Assembly: GCA_001769975.1 (NCBI GenBank)
Contig: MEPW01000050.1
Coordinates: 1-64,000 of the forward strand
Length of the DNA: 64,000 bases
Direction: 5' to 3'
DNA from: Bdellovibrionales bacterium RIFOXYA1_FULL_36_14
GTDB lineage: Bacteria > Bdellovibrionota > Bacteriovoracia > Bacteriovoracales > Bacteriovoracaceae
Shown: one piece after another, positions 46,185 through 54,869 of the stretch
Numbering within the stretch: the stretch's first letter is position 1
Layout of the letters: each line of letters begins with the position of its first letter
Position numbers and translations under genes: made by a program
The notes under the pieces: generated by a model
What the model was told of the DNA's origin: nothing
The model's input: the letters and a program-made list of their open reading frames with translations, nothing else
Database searches by the model: none

Positions 46185-47456
46185 ATGTGGGAACATGTAG
46201 AGCTTTTTGATATATCCAAAGACCTCGTACCTGGTGGGGTTCATTCGCCGGTTCGAAGCTTCAAGGGTCTCAAATCTACTCCGCGATTTATTGAATCGGC
46301 TGAAGGTGCTTACTTACAAGACGTTGAAAAAAAAACCTATATTGATTTTTGCATGAGTTTTGGACCTTTAATATTAGGTCATAAGGATGAAGATGTTAAA
46401 GAGGAAGCAATGTGTGCTCTTAACAAAGGTTGGACTTATGGTGCCTGTGAACCCTACTCATTAGAACTTGCTGAATTTATCGTTGATAATATCTCCTTCA
46501 TTGAGCAAATTAGGTTTGTTAATTCTGGTACTGAAGCCGTCATGACAGCCATTAGGTTGGCCCGGGCCCATACGGAACGTGATAAAATAATTAAATTCAA
46601 TGGATGCTACCACGGTCACACTGACTCTATGTTAATCAAAGCTGGTTCGGGAGTCCAAAATATTTCAGAGACTTCTTCTAAGGGTATACCACAATCCATC
46701 GCTAACGATACCATCGTGTTTGAACTGGGAGATGAAGAGCAAATTAAAACGTATATGAAAAAACACGGTAAAGAAGTTGCCGCTATTATCATTGAACCAC
46801 TTCCTGCAAACTGTGGATTATTACCACAAAAAAAGGAGTTCCTAACCTTTTTGAGGGAGGAAACCACCAAATACAACGCACTTTTGATCTTTGATGAAGT
46901 CATCACCGGTTTTAGAGTTGCTTTTGGTGGTATGAGCGCTAAGCTTGGGATTATTCCTGACTTAGTCACCTATGGTAAAATAATTGGAGGAGGCTTTCCG
47001 GTAGGTGCGGTAGCCGGACCTAAAAAGATCATGCTTAATCTTGCGCCGGTGGGTAACGTCTATCAGGCAGGAACTTTATCTGCCAATCCAGTCGCTATGG
47101 TGGCGGGACTTAAAACCCTCCAAAAGCTAGAACCTAGTGCTTACGATCAACTTAGCAAATATTCCGCCAATATCACCACCATCTTGAATCAATGGCTGCA
47201 AAAATACCAAAACGGTCGATACAAAATGTTTTCCATTGTTAGGGAAGATTCCCTGTTTTGGATCACTCCCAAAGAAAATATTACCCGGGCCTGCGATATT
47301 CCAAGCGACCTAAGCGAAGAGTTCAGTCCGTTATTTGAAAGCATGTTAGCACACGGAATCTATCTGGCGCCTAGCGCCTACGAAATAGGCTTTATTTCCC
47401 TGGCCCACAATAACAGTGTTTGCAATCAACTTAGCAAAAGACTTTGGAATAACTAA
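46185..47456 (+). CDS. hemL: Glutamate-1-semialdehyde 2,1-aminomutase
   Basis: PLP enzyme making 5-aminolevulinate. 423 residues. VPGGVHSPVRSF, FVNSGTEAVMTAIRLAR, KFNGCYHGHTDSMLIKAGSG, LIFDEVITGFRV and the PLP lysine in LVTYGKIIGGGFPVGA are all standard. The start follows AAGGAG; it is 11 bases after hemCD, and its stop overlaps the hemE start (TAATG). Confidence 0.97.
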   Translation: MWEHVELFDISKDLVPGGVHSPVRSFKGLKSTPRFIESAEGAYLQDVEKKTYIDFCMSFGPLILGHKDEDVKEEAMCALNKGWTYGACEPYSLELAEFIVDNISFIEQIRFVNSGTEAVMTAIRLARAHTERDKIIKFNGCYHGHTDSMLIKAGSGVQNISETSSKGIPQSIANDTIVFELGDEEQIKTYMKKHGKEVAAIIIEPLPANCGLLPQKKEFLTFLREETTKYNALLIFDEVITGFRVAFGGMSAKLGIIPDLVTYGKIIGGGFPVGAVAGPKKIMLNLAPVGNVYQAGTLSANPVAMVAGLKTLQKLEPSAYDQLSKYSANITTILNQWLQKYQNGRYKMFSIVREDSLFWITPKENITRACDIPSDLSEEFSPLFESMLAHGIYLAPSAYEIGFISLAHNNSVCNQLSKRLWNN

Positions 47457-48475
47457 TGGGACTTTTTGAAAATAGAAACACCCAACTTCCGCTTTGGTTT
47501 ATGAGACAGGCCGGCAGATATCATAAACACTATCAAAAATTTAAAACACAATATAGTTTTGAAACATTATGTAAAACCCCTGAACTTGCCTGCGAAGTAA
47601 CCCTCGGTCCAGTCAATGATTTTAATTTTGATGCCGCTATCCTTTTTTCAGATATCCTTTTTCCCTTGGAAAGACTGGGTATGGGGCTTACCTTTGATCC
47701 TGCTCCAACACTTTCCAAAAAAATTTTAAATGCTCATGATGTTAATTTACTTCAACCAATTTCCTCACCAGATGAGTTTTATCTTTTTCAAAAAAAAGCA
47801 CTCACTCTCATTAAAGAAAAATTATCCCCCAATAAGACCCTGATTGGTTTTGTAGGAGCTCCTTTTACTCTTTATACTTATGCCTGCGAGGGTAGTCACT
47901 CTGGAAATCTAATTAACGCCAAAGCTGGGTTATATAATGGTACTTTTAAAGCTTTTTCAAAACTTATTATAAGTGAGCTTTTGGCAAATATGTCGGTTCA
48001 AGCAACTGCACCCCTTGATGCGATGGCCATTTTTGATACTGCAGCTGGAGAATTATCTTTACAAGATTATGAACGCTTTATTATCCCCATGAATAAACAA
48101 CTCACCAAAAGTTTTAAAGAATTTTTTCCATACGTAAAAATCATTTATTACTCCAAACACACTAACCTCGATTACCTCAAAAAAATTAATGATAATAATA
48201 TTGATGTGCTGGGGATCGATTGGAGAATCAACATGGCCGATGCACTAAATGAATTTGCATCACAATATTACGTACAAGGAAACATCGACCCAACTTGGCT
48301 AACTCTATCCCAAGAACATTTGAAAAGTAATCTTGATATATACATGAATCGCACTTTAAGAAAAACCACAAATTTACATAAGTGGATTTTTGGTTTAGGC
48401 CACGGAGTGCTTAAAGAAACACCTGAAGAAAATGTCAAATTCGTAAGCAATTATATTAAAAACTACCAGTTTTAA
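47456..48475 (+). CDS. hemE: Uroporphyrinogen decarboxylase
   Basis: Removes four acetate carboxyls to form coproporphyrinogen III. 339 residues. The signature MRQAGRYHKHYQKF near residue 17 holds the substrate Arg residues; FSDILFPLERLGMGL, GFVGAPFTLYTY and NIDP at the end of the barrel are conserved. It shares a base with the hemL stop. It is last in hemA-hemCD-hemL-hemE; hemB, hemH and the rest are elsewhere. Confidence 0.96.
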   Translation: MGLFENRNTQLPLWFMRQAGRYHKHYQKFKTQYSFETLCKTPELACEVTLGPVNDFNFDAAILFSDILFPLERLGMGLTFDPAPTLSKKILNAHDVNLLQPISSPDEFYLFQKKALTLIKEKLSPNKTLIGFVGAPFTLYTYACEGSHSGNLINAKAGLYNGTFKAFSKLIISELLANMSVQATAPLDAMAIFDTAAGELSLQDYERFIIPMNKQLTKSFKEFFPYVKIIYYSKHTNLDYLKKINDNNIDVLGIDWRINMADALNEFASQYYVQGNIDPTWLTLSQEHLKSNLDIYMNRTLRKTTNLHKWIFGLGHGVLKETPEENVKFVSNYIKNYQF

Positions 48476-48478
48476 TTA

Positions 48479-48637
48479 TTAATTCGTAGATTCACGTACG
48501 CTTGGATCAACAACTTTACAATTTTCACAGGAAGGAATTTTTTTGGTAGCATTAGTTTTTTTACTCACTTGAGCAACCACTAAAAAGCTGCTTAGAACTA
48601 ACCCTAAAAAAGCAAAAATCACTATTATCTTTTTCAT
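48479..48637 (-). CDS. 52-residue secreted CxxC peptide (copy A)
   Basis: Begins MKKIIVIFAFLGLVLSSFLVVA, a textbook signal peptide with likely cleavage after Ala22. It leaves a 30-residue mature peptide containing SCENCKVVDPSVRESTN at its end. Cys37 and Cys40 form a CxxC. AAAGGGGG lies just upstream of the ATG. It begins 25 bases after copy B (48663-48821), so both are likely on one transcript. The two align over 52 residues with no gap and share SSFLV.A, C.NCKVV and STN at the stop. That shared frame, length and ribosome site make it a real gene despite its size. No known family; the hemE stop is 3 bases away on the other strand. Confidence 0.7.
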   Translation of the reverse strand: MKKIIVIFAFLGLVLSSFLVVAQVSKKTNATKKIPSCENCKVVDPSVRESTN

Positions 48638-48662
48638 CTAAGCCCCCTTTGCAATGCTGCTA

Positions 48663-48821
48663 TTAATTTGTCGATATACCATTTTGAAGCCTGACAACTT
48701 TACAATTTATGCAATCAGGTGGACCTTTCGGAGAATCAGGGTTCGCTCGTTCTTTAGCAAAAACCAAAAAACTACTGGAAACTAACATCAAAAATATTCC
48801 TAAAATTATCAGTCTTTTCAT
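48663..48821 (-). CDS. 52-residue secreted CxxC peptide (copy B)
   Basis: Begins MKRLIILGIFLMLVSSSFLVFA with probable cleavage after Ala22. The mature 30 residues run through a Pro-rich stretch (NPDSPKGPPD) to CINCKVVRLQNGISTN. Cys37 and Cys40 are at exactly the positions of copy A. GAGGG precedes the ATG. Upstream, a TTGCAA-17-TAATAA could be a promoter at about 48850-48880. Role unknown: secreted signal, thiol-redox or metal-binding peptide are possibilities, none shown. Confidence 0.7.
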   Translation of the reverse strand: MKRLIILGIFLMLVSSSFLVFAKERANPDSPKGPPDCINCKVVRLQNGISTN

Positions 48822-48956
48822 TCAACCCTCTAAAAATAAAAATCATTAACTAAATTTCATTATTAATACTCAAGGAGCCCTTTTGCAATATTTTAGCCAA
48901 ACTATATAGTAATTCTTACAATCGTTATTTTCGCAACTGTACAACAATACATTCAG

Positions 48957-48992
48957 CTCTGGGCGTTATCTTACATTAACCCAGAACCAGAG
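48957..48992. repeat. Alternative inverted repeats upstream of the peptide pair
   Basis: CTCTGG (48957-48962) can pair with CCAGAG (48987-48992), or TCTGGG (48958-48963) with CCCAGA (48980-48985). The 297 bases from 48822 to 49118 between divergent genes hold this, a possible promoter and scraps resembling the peptide-gene ends (minus strand, about 48895-48955 and 49025-49075). No further intact frame was found. Confidence 0.4.
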
Positions 48993-49118
48993 GTAGCATT
49001 TTGCCTTTTTAGCTATCCCTCTTGTGCACCTCGCAATGCTTCATTATTTACTTGCATCACTTTTGACATATACCATCATTTTGGTGATAATGCTTAAACC
49101 TCTAACCTAAGTAATTCT

Positions 49119-50012
49119 ATGAAAAAAATATTTAGTTTTAAAATTCTTGCTCATAAAAAAGCCATCTTAACCCTACTCATTTTTCACTTCCTGCTTTATG
49201 CCTTTTTTGGCTGGTGGAAATCGGGAATCCCGAAATTCGAAATTAACCCAGGCGCCACCAGTAGCTCTAATAGCACTATCCATTTTGTAAAAACCTTAAA
49301 TTCACTGATTCATAATGAGTTGGAGCATGGCTGGTTACCGAATGACTTTTTTCTCTCTCCAACCAAACTTTTAATAGATAATAGGCCTAATTTTCAAATT
49401 GGAGTATTAACTATAATTAGACATAGTGTCCGCGTTCTTCGTGACAACTTAAGCCGACAAAGAACTACCGATGAGATAAACCCTTTTGTTAATAAAGCTT
49501 TTTCCTATATAAGCAACGATTACGAAAAATTACTACTGCCAAGTTTTGAAAGCCGGATGCATGAGACCATTGATCATCTGGATATTTTTTTAAAAAATTA
49601 TGAAGCTAATTTAACTAATGCCAACTATTATCCGAGAAGTGACAACTTAATCCAGGTTTTTGATCAATATATTTCAGAACTTGGAAGTCTTAATAATAAA
49701 CTACTCTCCGGTGATACCAGTTATTTTTCCAGTGATGATTTATTTTATCTGGTCAAAGGCACTAATTATGCCCTGTACTCTGTTTTGCACGCTATCTTGA
49801 AAGATTTCAAAACTGTTTTAGAAGAAAAGAAATGTATGCCACTGATGCAAGAAACCATCTCCCGCATAAAACAAAGTGATTTCGATCCAATTATCGTAGT
49901 AAGCGGAGATAACGAAAGTCTACTGGCCAACCACTTAATTCAACTGGCCGGTATTACTTCCGATGTAAGGCAGAAACTTAAATCACTAAATGTAATGTTG
50001 GATAAAAATTAG
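49119..50012 (+). CDS. DUF2333-family membrane-anchored protein
   Basis: 297 residues. One N-terminal membrane helix (AILTLLIFHFLLYAFFGWW) anchors a helical periplasmic domain. The blocks TLNSLIHNELEHGWLPNDFFLSP (split), LIDNRPNFQIGVLTIIRHSVRVLRDNLSRQR and LLPSFESRMHE match the DUF2333 pattern found in gamma-proteobacteria. No function is known. It stands alone, convergent with the aldehyde oxidoreductase gene. The ribosome site is weak. Confidence 0.75.
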   Translation: MKKIFSFKILAHKKAILTLLIFHFLLYAFFGWWKSGIPKFEINPGATSSSNSTIHFVKTLNSLIHNELEHGWLPNDFFLSPTKLLIDNRPNFQIGVLTIIRHSVRVLRDNLSRQRTTDEINPFVNKAFSYISNDYEKLLLPSFESRMHETIDHLDIFLKNYEANLTNANYYPRSDNLIQVFDQYISELGSLNNKLLSGDTSYFSSDDLFYLVKGTNYALYSVLHAILKDFKTVLEEKKCMPLMQETISRIKQSDFDPIIVVSGDNESLLANHLIQLAGITSDVRQKLKSLNVMLDKN

Positions 50013-50030
50013 TTTTAATTTTAAAAAAAT

Positions 50031-51758
50031 CTAAATTCTATCTCTTATAGCATTATATTCATTAAGCATAATCTGCAAATCTTCTCTAGAAAGCGCTGCA
50101 CCCTCTGCCGTTTTCTCTTCTAAAAATCTTTTGGGAAGAGTATCGGTTTCTGGACCAAGTCCTTCTCGATGATTAAACTTTCTAGTCATCTGGGTGATGT
50201 TGTTGGCAATATCTTGCAACTCTTCCTTAGTATATTTAAACCCCATAGTCCCTTCAATTAGCATGGCAAGCTCATTCCACAAAATAAAATCACGGTAAAA
50301 ACGACACAGAATCATACTATCAAAAAGGGCGGCCCGATCTTCATAATCAATATGTAAAAGTGCCTTTCCTTGAATTTGATTGGGACTCATTTGTCCTGAG
50401 AGCTCAGCTTTATAAAAAGTTCCTCTTAAATGACATGCTCCTCTTGGAGAGGTGGCATAAGATAATCCCATCCCTTTTAGAACTCTTGGATCAAATCCGC
50501 CGGGTTCCAGTCCTTTTACATGTATCGCAATATCTTCCAGGCCAAGTTTTTCGCTGGCCGGTTTAATTCCATCAGCTAAAATATTTCCAAAACCTTCACG
50601 GTTGGCTATCATGTTAAAGAGTGTGGCAATTTTTTCTGGCTGATTATAATCAATCGCAAAATCGCTTTTACCTTTTTTATAAGCTTCGGTGGCAAAACCA
50701 GCCAGATTCCCCGCACTCATAGTATCGATTCCCAGCTTGTCACATAAATCATTAAGGTAAGCGACTTCTTCCAAGCTATCGAGTTCATTTAATCCACCAA
50801 TCGCATAGATGGTTTCAAATTCCGGGCCTTCTAGTTCAAGTCCTTTGTGCTTGCCATGAAGAATTTTGGATTTCTTCGTACATTTTAAAAAGCAAGGAGG
50901 ACAGGACATTGATTCAAGTTCAAAATTCTCTTGCATATGAATCGCAGAAATATTTTTCCATTTTTCGTGGTACCCTTTGCTCCAATATCTAGTAGGAAAG
51001 CATTTTTGCATATTAAGAACTTCTACTTGCATAGGAGTACCAAGTTTTTGATAGCGAGGAGTTACCGGGGATTCTTTTCCAATTTTACTTACTATCAGAT
51101 TAAGCTGCTTTAACATTTCTTGATTATGCACCGGTGTTTTTTTATTGCCGCAAAAAACAATTCCTTTGATATTTTTTGAACCAAGTACTGCCCCCATTCC
51201 ACCTCGTCCAATACTTCGATAAATATCAGACTTTATAGCTGCACAGGCCACTAGATTTTCACCAGCAGGACCGATGGTCATGGCACCAGATCCTGAGGGA
51301 GATTGTTCCAGCATATATTTTTCGGCTTCGTTGGTAAGCTTGCCTTTTAAATCTTTTGCGCTTTTGAATTCAACTTTATTTTCTTCTAAAACCAGATAGG
51401 TTAAATCCTTTGCTTTGCCTTTTAAAATAATGGCATCCACCCCAATACCTTTAATTTTAGGTGCCAGATTTCCTCCGCAATAACTTTCTCCATATCCATT
51501 AGTAGCTGGACTTTTAGAAATTACCGCATATCGATTTTGTCCCCACACATTGGTAGTGGTAGCAGGTCCTGTGACAATAATAAAAAGATTATCCGGTGAG
51601 AGTGGATGAGTATTCTTTTTCAGTCTTTCCGTTAATAAATAAATACCAAGGCCTTTGCCCCCTAAATATTTCCGGTAAATATTTTCATCTAATTTTTCGT
51701 ATTCACATTTTTGATTGCTTAAATCGATGGTTAGAATTTTTCCCCACATTCCCTTCAT
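50031..51758 (-). CDS. Aldehyde ferredoxin oxidoreductase (tungsten/pterin enzyme)
   Basis: Oxidises aldehydes to acids with ferredoxin, or reduces acids in reverse, using a tungsto-bispterin and a 4Fe-4S cluster. 575 residues. The N-terminal pterin domain has GGKGLGIYLL, NRYAVISKSPATNGYGES and GRGGMGAVLGSKNIK. Cluster cysteines are in SCPPCFLKCTKKS (CxxCxxxC), with the fourth in MILCRFYRD. Further pterin contacts are in GLEPGGFDPRVLKGMGLSYATSPRGACHL. The start follows AAGGAAGGG. The enzyme is oxygen-sensitive in known cases and unexpected beside an oxidative beta-oxidation set. No molybdopterin or ferredoxin gene is in the window. Confidence 0.9.
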   Translation of the reverse strand: MKGMWGKILTIDLSNQKCEYEKLDENIYRKYLGGKGLGIYLLTERLKKNTHPLSPDNLFIIVTGPATTTNVWGQNRYAVISKSPATNGYGESYCGGNLAPKIKGIGVDAIILKGKAKDLTYLVLEENKVEFKSAKDLKGKLTNEAEKYMLEQSPSGSGAMTIGPAGENLVACAAIKSDIYRSIGRGGMGAVLGSKNIKGIVFCGNKKTPVHNQEMLKQLNLIVSKIGKESPVTPRYQKLGTPMQVEVLNMQKCFPTRYWSKGYHEKWKNISAIHMQENFELESMSCPPCFLKCTKKSKILHGKHKGLELEGPEFETIYAIGGLNELDSLEEVAYLNDLCDKLGIDTMSAGNLAGFATEAYKKGKSDFAIDYNQPEKIATLFNMIANREGFGNILADGIKPASEKLGLEDIAIHVKGLEPGGFDPRVLKGMGLSYATSPRGACHLRGTFYKAELSGQMSPNQIQGKALLHIDYEDRAALFDSMILCRFYRDFILWNELAMLIEGTMGFKYTKEELQDIANNITQMTRKFNHREGLGPETDTLPKRFLEEKTAEGAALSREDLQIMLNEYNAIRDRI

Positions 51759-51824
51759 ATAACCCTTCCTTTATTTTGTTTGGAAAGACTATCATAACAA
51801 AGAGAAAGTGCTTAGCCAATTAGC

Positions 51825-52283
51825 TTATAAATCCTCCAACCAAACTCCGGCGCCTGCTATCCATCCTAATTGCCCACCACACTTTTTAACAAATGATGTT
51901 TTGGGGGTTGGTTTTTCAGCACTGGGCTTGGTCCATTTATGATCAACCCATCCACCTTTAGCTTCACCTTTGGCCTTTTTATCAAACTCCACAAACAATA
52001 AAACACCATCAGGGTCCTTATTATCGGTTAAGGGTTGGCCATCCAATCTTGGTTTTATCGGGTGTACCACCATTATTAGATTAGAATCTTGAACCCAGAC
52101 ATAGTTTCCTTCACAAAACCTTAAATTTTTTTTGATGTAATCAATCGCTGTCTTTCCCTCTTTTTCTATTTTAGCACAAGCATCCCCCACCGCCTTTACA
52201 GCATCTTCTTTCTTACATTTGGTTTGAGCAAAAAGATTTATTGAACCAACCAATAGGCTAATAATTATCAATATACGGACCAT
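51825..52283 (-). CDS. Secreted single-Cache-domain protein
   Basis: 152 residues. Signal peptide ends near NLFAQ. The rest matches the sCache_2 pattern: IEKEGKTAIDYIKK, NYVWVQDSNLIMVVHPIKPRLDGQPLTDNKDPDGVLLFVEF, GGWVDHKW (these blocks are spread over residues 40-115) and GWIAGAGVWLEDL at the end. Cache domains bind small molecules; here there is no kinase or chemotaxis part attached, so it may act as a periplasmic binding partner. Four Cys suggest disulphides. The AOR gene lies downstream, 66 bases away on the same strand. Confidence 0.82.
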   Translation of the reverse strand: MVRILIIISLLVGSINLFAQTKCKKEDAVKAVGDACAKIEKEGKTAIDYIKKNLRFCEGNYVWVQDSNLIMVVHPIKPRLDGQPLTDNKDPDGVLLFVEFDKKAKGEAKGGWVDHKWTKPSAEKPTPKTSFVKKCGGQLGWIAGAGVWLEDL

Positions 52284-52405
52284 AATATTCCTCCTTCATT
52301 AGAAACAGATCTCAATTTTAAGTATAAGATTGTTGTTAATAAACACAACTTTTAAAACATGAGTAACTCTTGTCCGTATAAACAAAATTCAAGAATTATT
52401 TGATG

Positions 52406-52436
52406 TTTACAGGCCACCTAAATGATGGCCTGTAAA
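52406..52436. terminator. Strong hairpin downstream of the EF-G-like gene
   Basis: TTTACAGGCCA (52406-52416) pairs perfectly with TGGCCTGTAAA (52426-52436) over 11 bases with a 9-base loop, 15 bases after the stop of the EF-G-like gene. No U-tract follows on the minus strand, so it may be an mRNA 3' stabiliser or a partial terminator. Confidence 0.55.
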
Positions 52437-52451
52437 TTTATAAGAATAAGA

Positions 52452-54584
52452 TTATTTTTCTTCTTGAGAAGCTGCGTATTCTTCTGCCAATTTGTTTTGT
52501 AGATCCCCAGGAACAGTTGCATATTCAGCAAATTCCAGACTAAACGCCGCCCGACCTTGAGTAATTGACTTGAGTGATGTGGAATACTTATACATTTCCG
52601 CTAAAGGAGCTTTCGCTTTAACTACTTGAAAATTGTTTTTTGAATCAATTCCCTGAATTACTGACCTCCGTCCTTGTAAATCACCCATAACATCACCAAC
52701 TAAATCTTCCGGAACCAAGACTTCTACACTGCAAATGGGCTCTAAGAGTTTGGGTTTAGCTTTCAAGAAGGCATCTTTAAATGCCATTCTTCCTGCAATT
52801 TTAAATGCCATATCATTTGAGTCAACTGGATGCATTTTTCCATCATAAATAGCTACCGCCACATCACGGGCATACGATCCAGTAATAGGTCCCTCTTCCA
52901 TCTTTTCCATAATCCCTTTTAAAATGGATGGAATATATCTAGCATCAATAACTCCACCTACAATACAATTGAAAAAGCATAGTTTTCCACCCCATGGTAG
53001 TTCTTGAATGTCTTTTGATCTAACATTGAGTCCTGCAGGGTTTGGCATATCTTCAAAATAAGGTAATACCCGCATATGTACCTCACCAAATTGACCAGCA
53101 CCACCTGATTGTTTTTTATGCCTATAACTAGCATTAGCTTCCATTTGAATGGTTTCACGATATGGGATCCTAGGCTTAATATAACTAGTTTTAATTTTGT
53201 CAAAGTGATCAAGCTTCCATCTGCAAAGATCAAGTTGTAATTCGCCTTGTCCCTTTACAATTAATTGCTTTAATTCTTTCGAAAACTCCACGGTAAAAGT
53301 AGGATCTTCCTCAGCCATTTCCCGCAGAGATACCACCATTTTTTCAGAATCATTTTTACTTTCAGCCTCAATTGCCATTTCTATTCTGGGGCCTGGAAAA
53401 TTGATCGGAGCAACTTCCAAATATGATCCCTTTTTGGCGAGAACATCATTAGTCTTTATAGATTTTAATTTAACCGCAGCCCCCATATCACCAGCTACGA
53501 GTGTGTCCACCGCTTGTCGGTTTTTCCCATCCATTACAAAAATCTGGTTAAGCTTTTCACCATCATTCGACCTGATATTAACCAGCTCAGATCCGGCATT
53601 TATTTTACCCGAAAGAACCTTAAAATAAGATACTTTTCCCAGGAACGGATCAATCAAAGTCTTATAGAAAAAAAGCACCGTTTCGTTGCTATCACTACAT
53701 ACAATGTCTTTTCCGTCTTTAGTTTTTTCCGGAGGAAGCTCAGAAGTAGATGGAGTAGTGGTGGCAATAAACTCAATTATTCTTTCCACTCCCATATTGT
53801 ATTTAGCTGAGGCACAAAAGATTGGATATAAATCTTTATTTAATATGCCGGCTTTTAAACCATTGATAATTTGCTCTGGACTAAGTGTACCTTCTGCAAA
53901 ATAAATTTCCATCAATTTTTCGTCTGACTCGGCAACCTTCTCAATAAATTCATTACGCATCTCTTCAGCTTTATCTTTCAAATTAGCTGGGATCTCTTTT
54001 TTCTCAGGCTTTGCTCCACCTTGAGTATAAACGTACATACACATTTCAACCAAATCGATAATCGAATTAAAATTTTCCCCCTCATTTACTGGAAATTGAA
54101 AGACTGTCGCTTTTAAACCAAATCTTTCTTTAAGAGTTTTTACCGCATGATCAAACTGACTTTTTGAATGATCCAATTGATTCATAATAAAGGCAAGTGG
54201 GCGACCAAGTCCTTCAATTTTATTCCAAAGGACTTCATGGGCAACTTCAAGTCCATGTTGAGCATTAACTGTCATTACACAAGTATCCATAACTCGAAGA
54301 GATGAAATAACTTCTCCCACAAAATCATCAATACCTGGGGCGTCGATTATATTAATTTTATAATCCTTCCAAACGGTATGAAGTGAAGTTGCACACACAG
54401 AGTTTCCTCTTTCATGCTCAATATCATGGTAATCTGATACAGTATTTTTCTCTTCAACACTTCCACATCTTTTAATTAATCCGCCCTGAAAATGCATAGT
54501 TTCTGCAAGTGTCGTTTTGCCTGACTTCGGGGGGCCAATTAAAATAATATTTTTGATAAACTTGTTGTCGCTATAAACCTTCAT
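52452..54584 (-). CDS. EF-G-like translational GTPase (EF-G2 type)
   Basis: 710 residues with the full five-domain EF-G layout. G1 is GPPKSGKTTLAE (canonical GHVDAGKT), ERGNSV covers switch I, G3 is DAPGID and G4 is NQLD instead of NKxD. Domain IV has YRHKKQSGGAGQFGEVHMRV. The changed G1 and G4 motifs place it among EF-G-like proteins rather than the housekeeping factor, which would also normally sit with rpsL, rpsG and tuf. Its role may be stress translation or ribosome handling. The start follows AAAGGGAG. The downstream hairpin probably ends its message. Confidence 0.85.
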   Translation of the reverse strand: MKVYSDNKFIKNIILIGPPKSGKTTLAETMHFQGGLIKRCGSVEEKNTVSDYHDIEHERGNSVCATSLHTVWKDYKINIIDAPGIDDFVGEVISSLRVMDTCVMTVNAQHGLEVAHEVLWNKIEGLGRPLAFIMNQLDHSKSQFDHAVKTLKERFGLKATVFQFPVNEGENFNSIIDLVEMCMYVYTQGGAKPEKKEIPANLKDKAEEMRNEFIEKVAESDEKLMEIYFAEGTLSPEQIINGLKAGILNKDLYPIFCASAKYNMGVERIIEFIATTTPSTSELPPEKTKDGKDIVCSDSNETVLFFYKTLIDPFLGKVSYFKVLSGKINAGSELVNIRSNDGEKLNQIFVMDGKNRQAVDTLVAGDMGAAVKLKSIKTNDVLAKKGSYLEVAPINFPGPRIEMAIEAESKNDSEKMVVSLREMAEEDPTFTVEFSKELKQLIVKGQGELQLDLCRWKLDHFDKIKTSYIKPRIPYRETIQMEANASYRHKKQSGGAGQFGEVHMRVLPYFEDMPNPAGLNVRSKDIQELPWGGKLCFFNCIVGGVIDARYIPSILKGIMEKMEEGPITGSYARDVAVAIYDGKMHPVDSNDMAFKIAGRMAFKDAFLKAKPKLLEPICSVEVLVPEDLVGDVMGDLQGRRSVIQGIDSKNNFQVVKAKAPLAEMYKYSTSLKSITQGRAAFSLEFAEYATVPGDLQNKLAEEYAASQEEK

Positions 54585-54758
54585 AAAACTCCCTTTATTT
54601 TAGATGCTTAACGATATTAAAATTTACAACATTTTTTAAAAAAACAAGTATTACCTATATAATAATGATGGGCAACCGAAAAATTTTTTTTTTAGAATTT
54701 TGATGACCAAAAGTATTCACCCATCACCCAAACAGCAAGTTCGCAGTCGCATTGCGAC

Positions 54759-54776
54759 AATAAGTACTGACTTATT
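54759..54776. repeat. Perfect 7-bp inverted repeat in a divergent promoter region
   Basis: AATAAGT (54759-54765) and ACTTATT (54770-54776), with a GTCGC/GCGAC repeat just before it (54746-54758). They lie in the 285 bases between the EF-G-like gene and the small gene at 54870, a place suited to a regulator. No protein partner is known. Confidence 0.4.
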
Positions 54777-54869
54777 CTTAACATAAAAATTACTTATATT
54801 TAATTGAATGACTAATGGTTTCCTGATATTCTAAATTTAAGGAAGTCTTAGTAAACAAGGAGGTTCTTA

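Noticed and set aside
48822-49118. Further protein-coding gene in the hemE to DUF2333 gap
   Set aside because: No frame with start, ribosome site and signal peptide beyond the two 52-residue peptides; remaining likeness is broken by stops.
49119-50012. DUF2333 protein as part of the haem operon
   Set aside because: It is separated by about 640 bases and two minus-strand genes, and has no functional tie.
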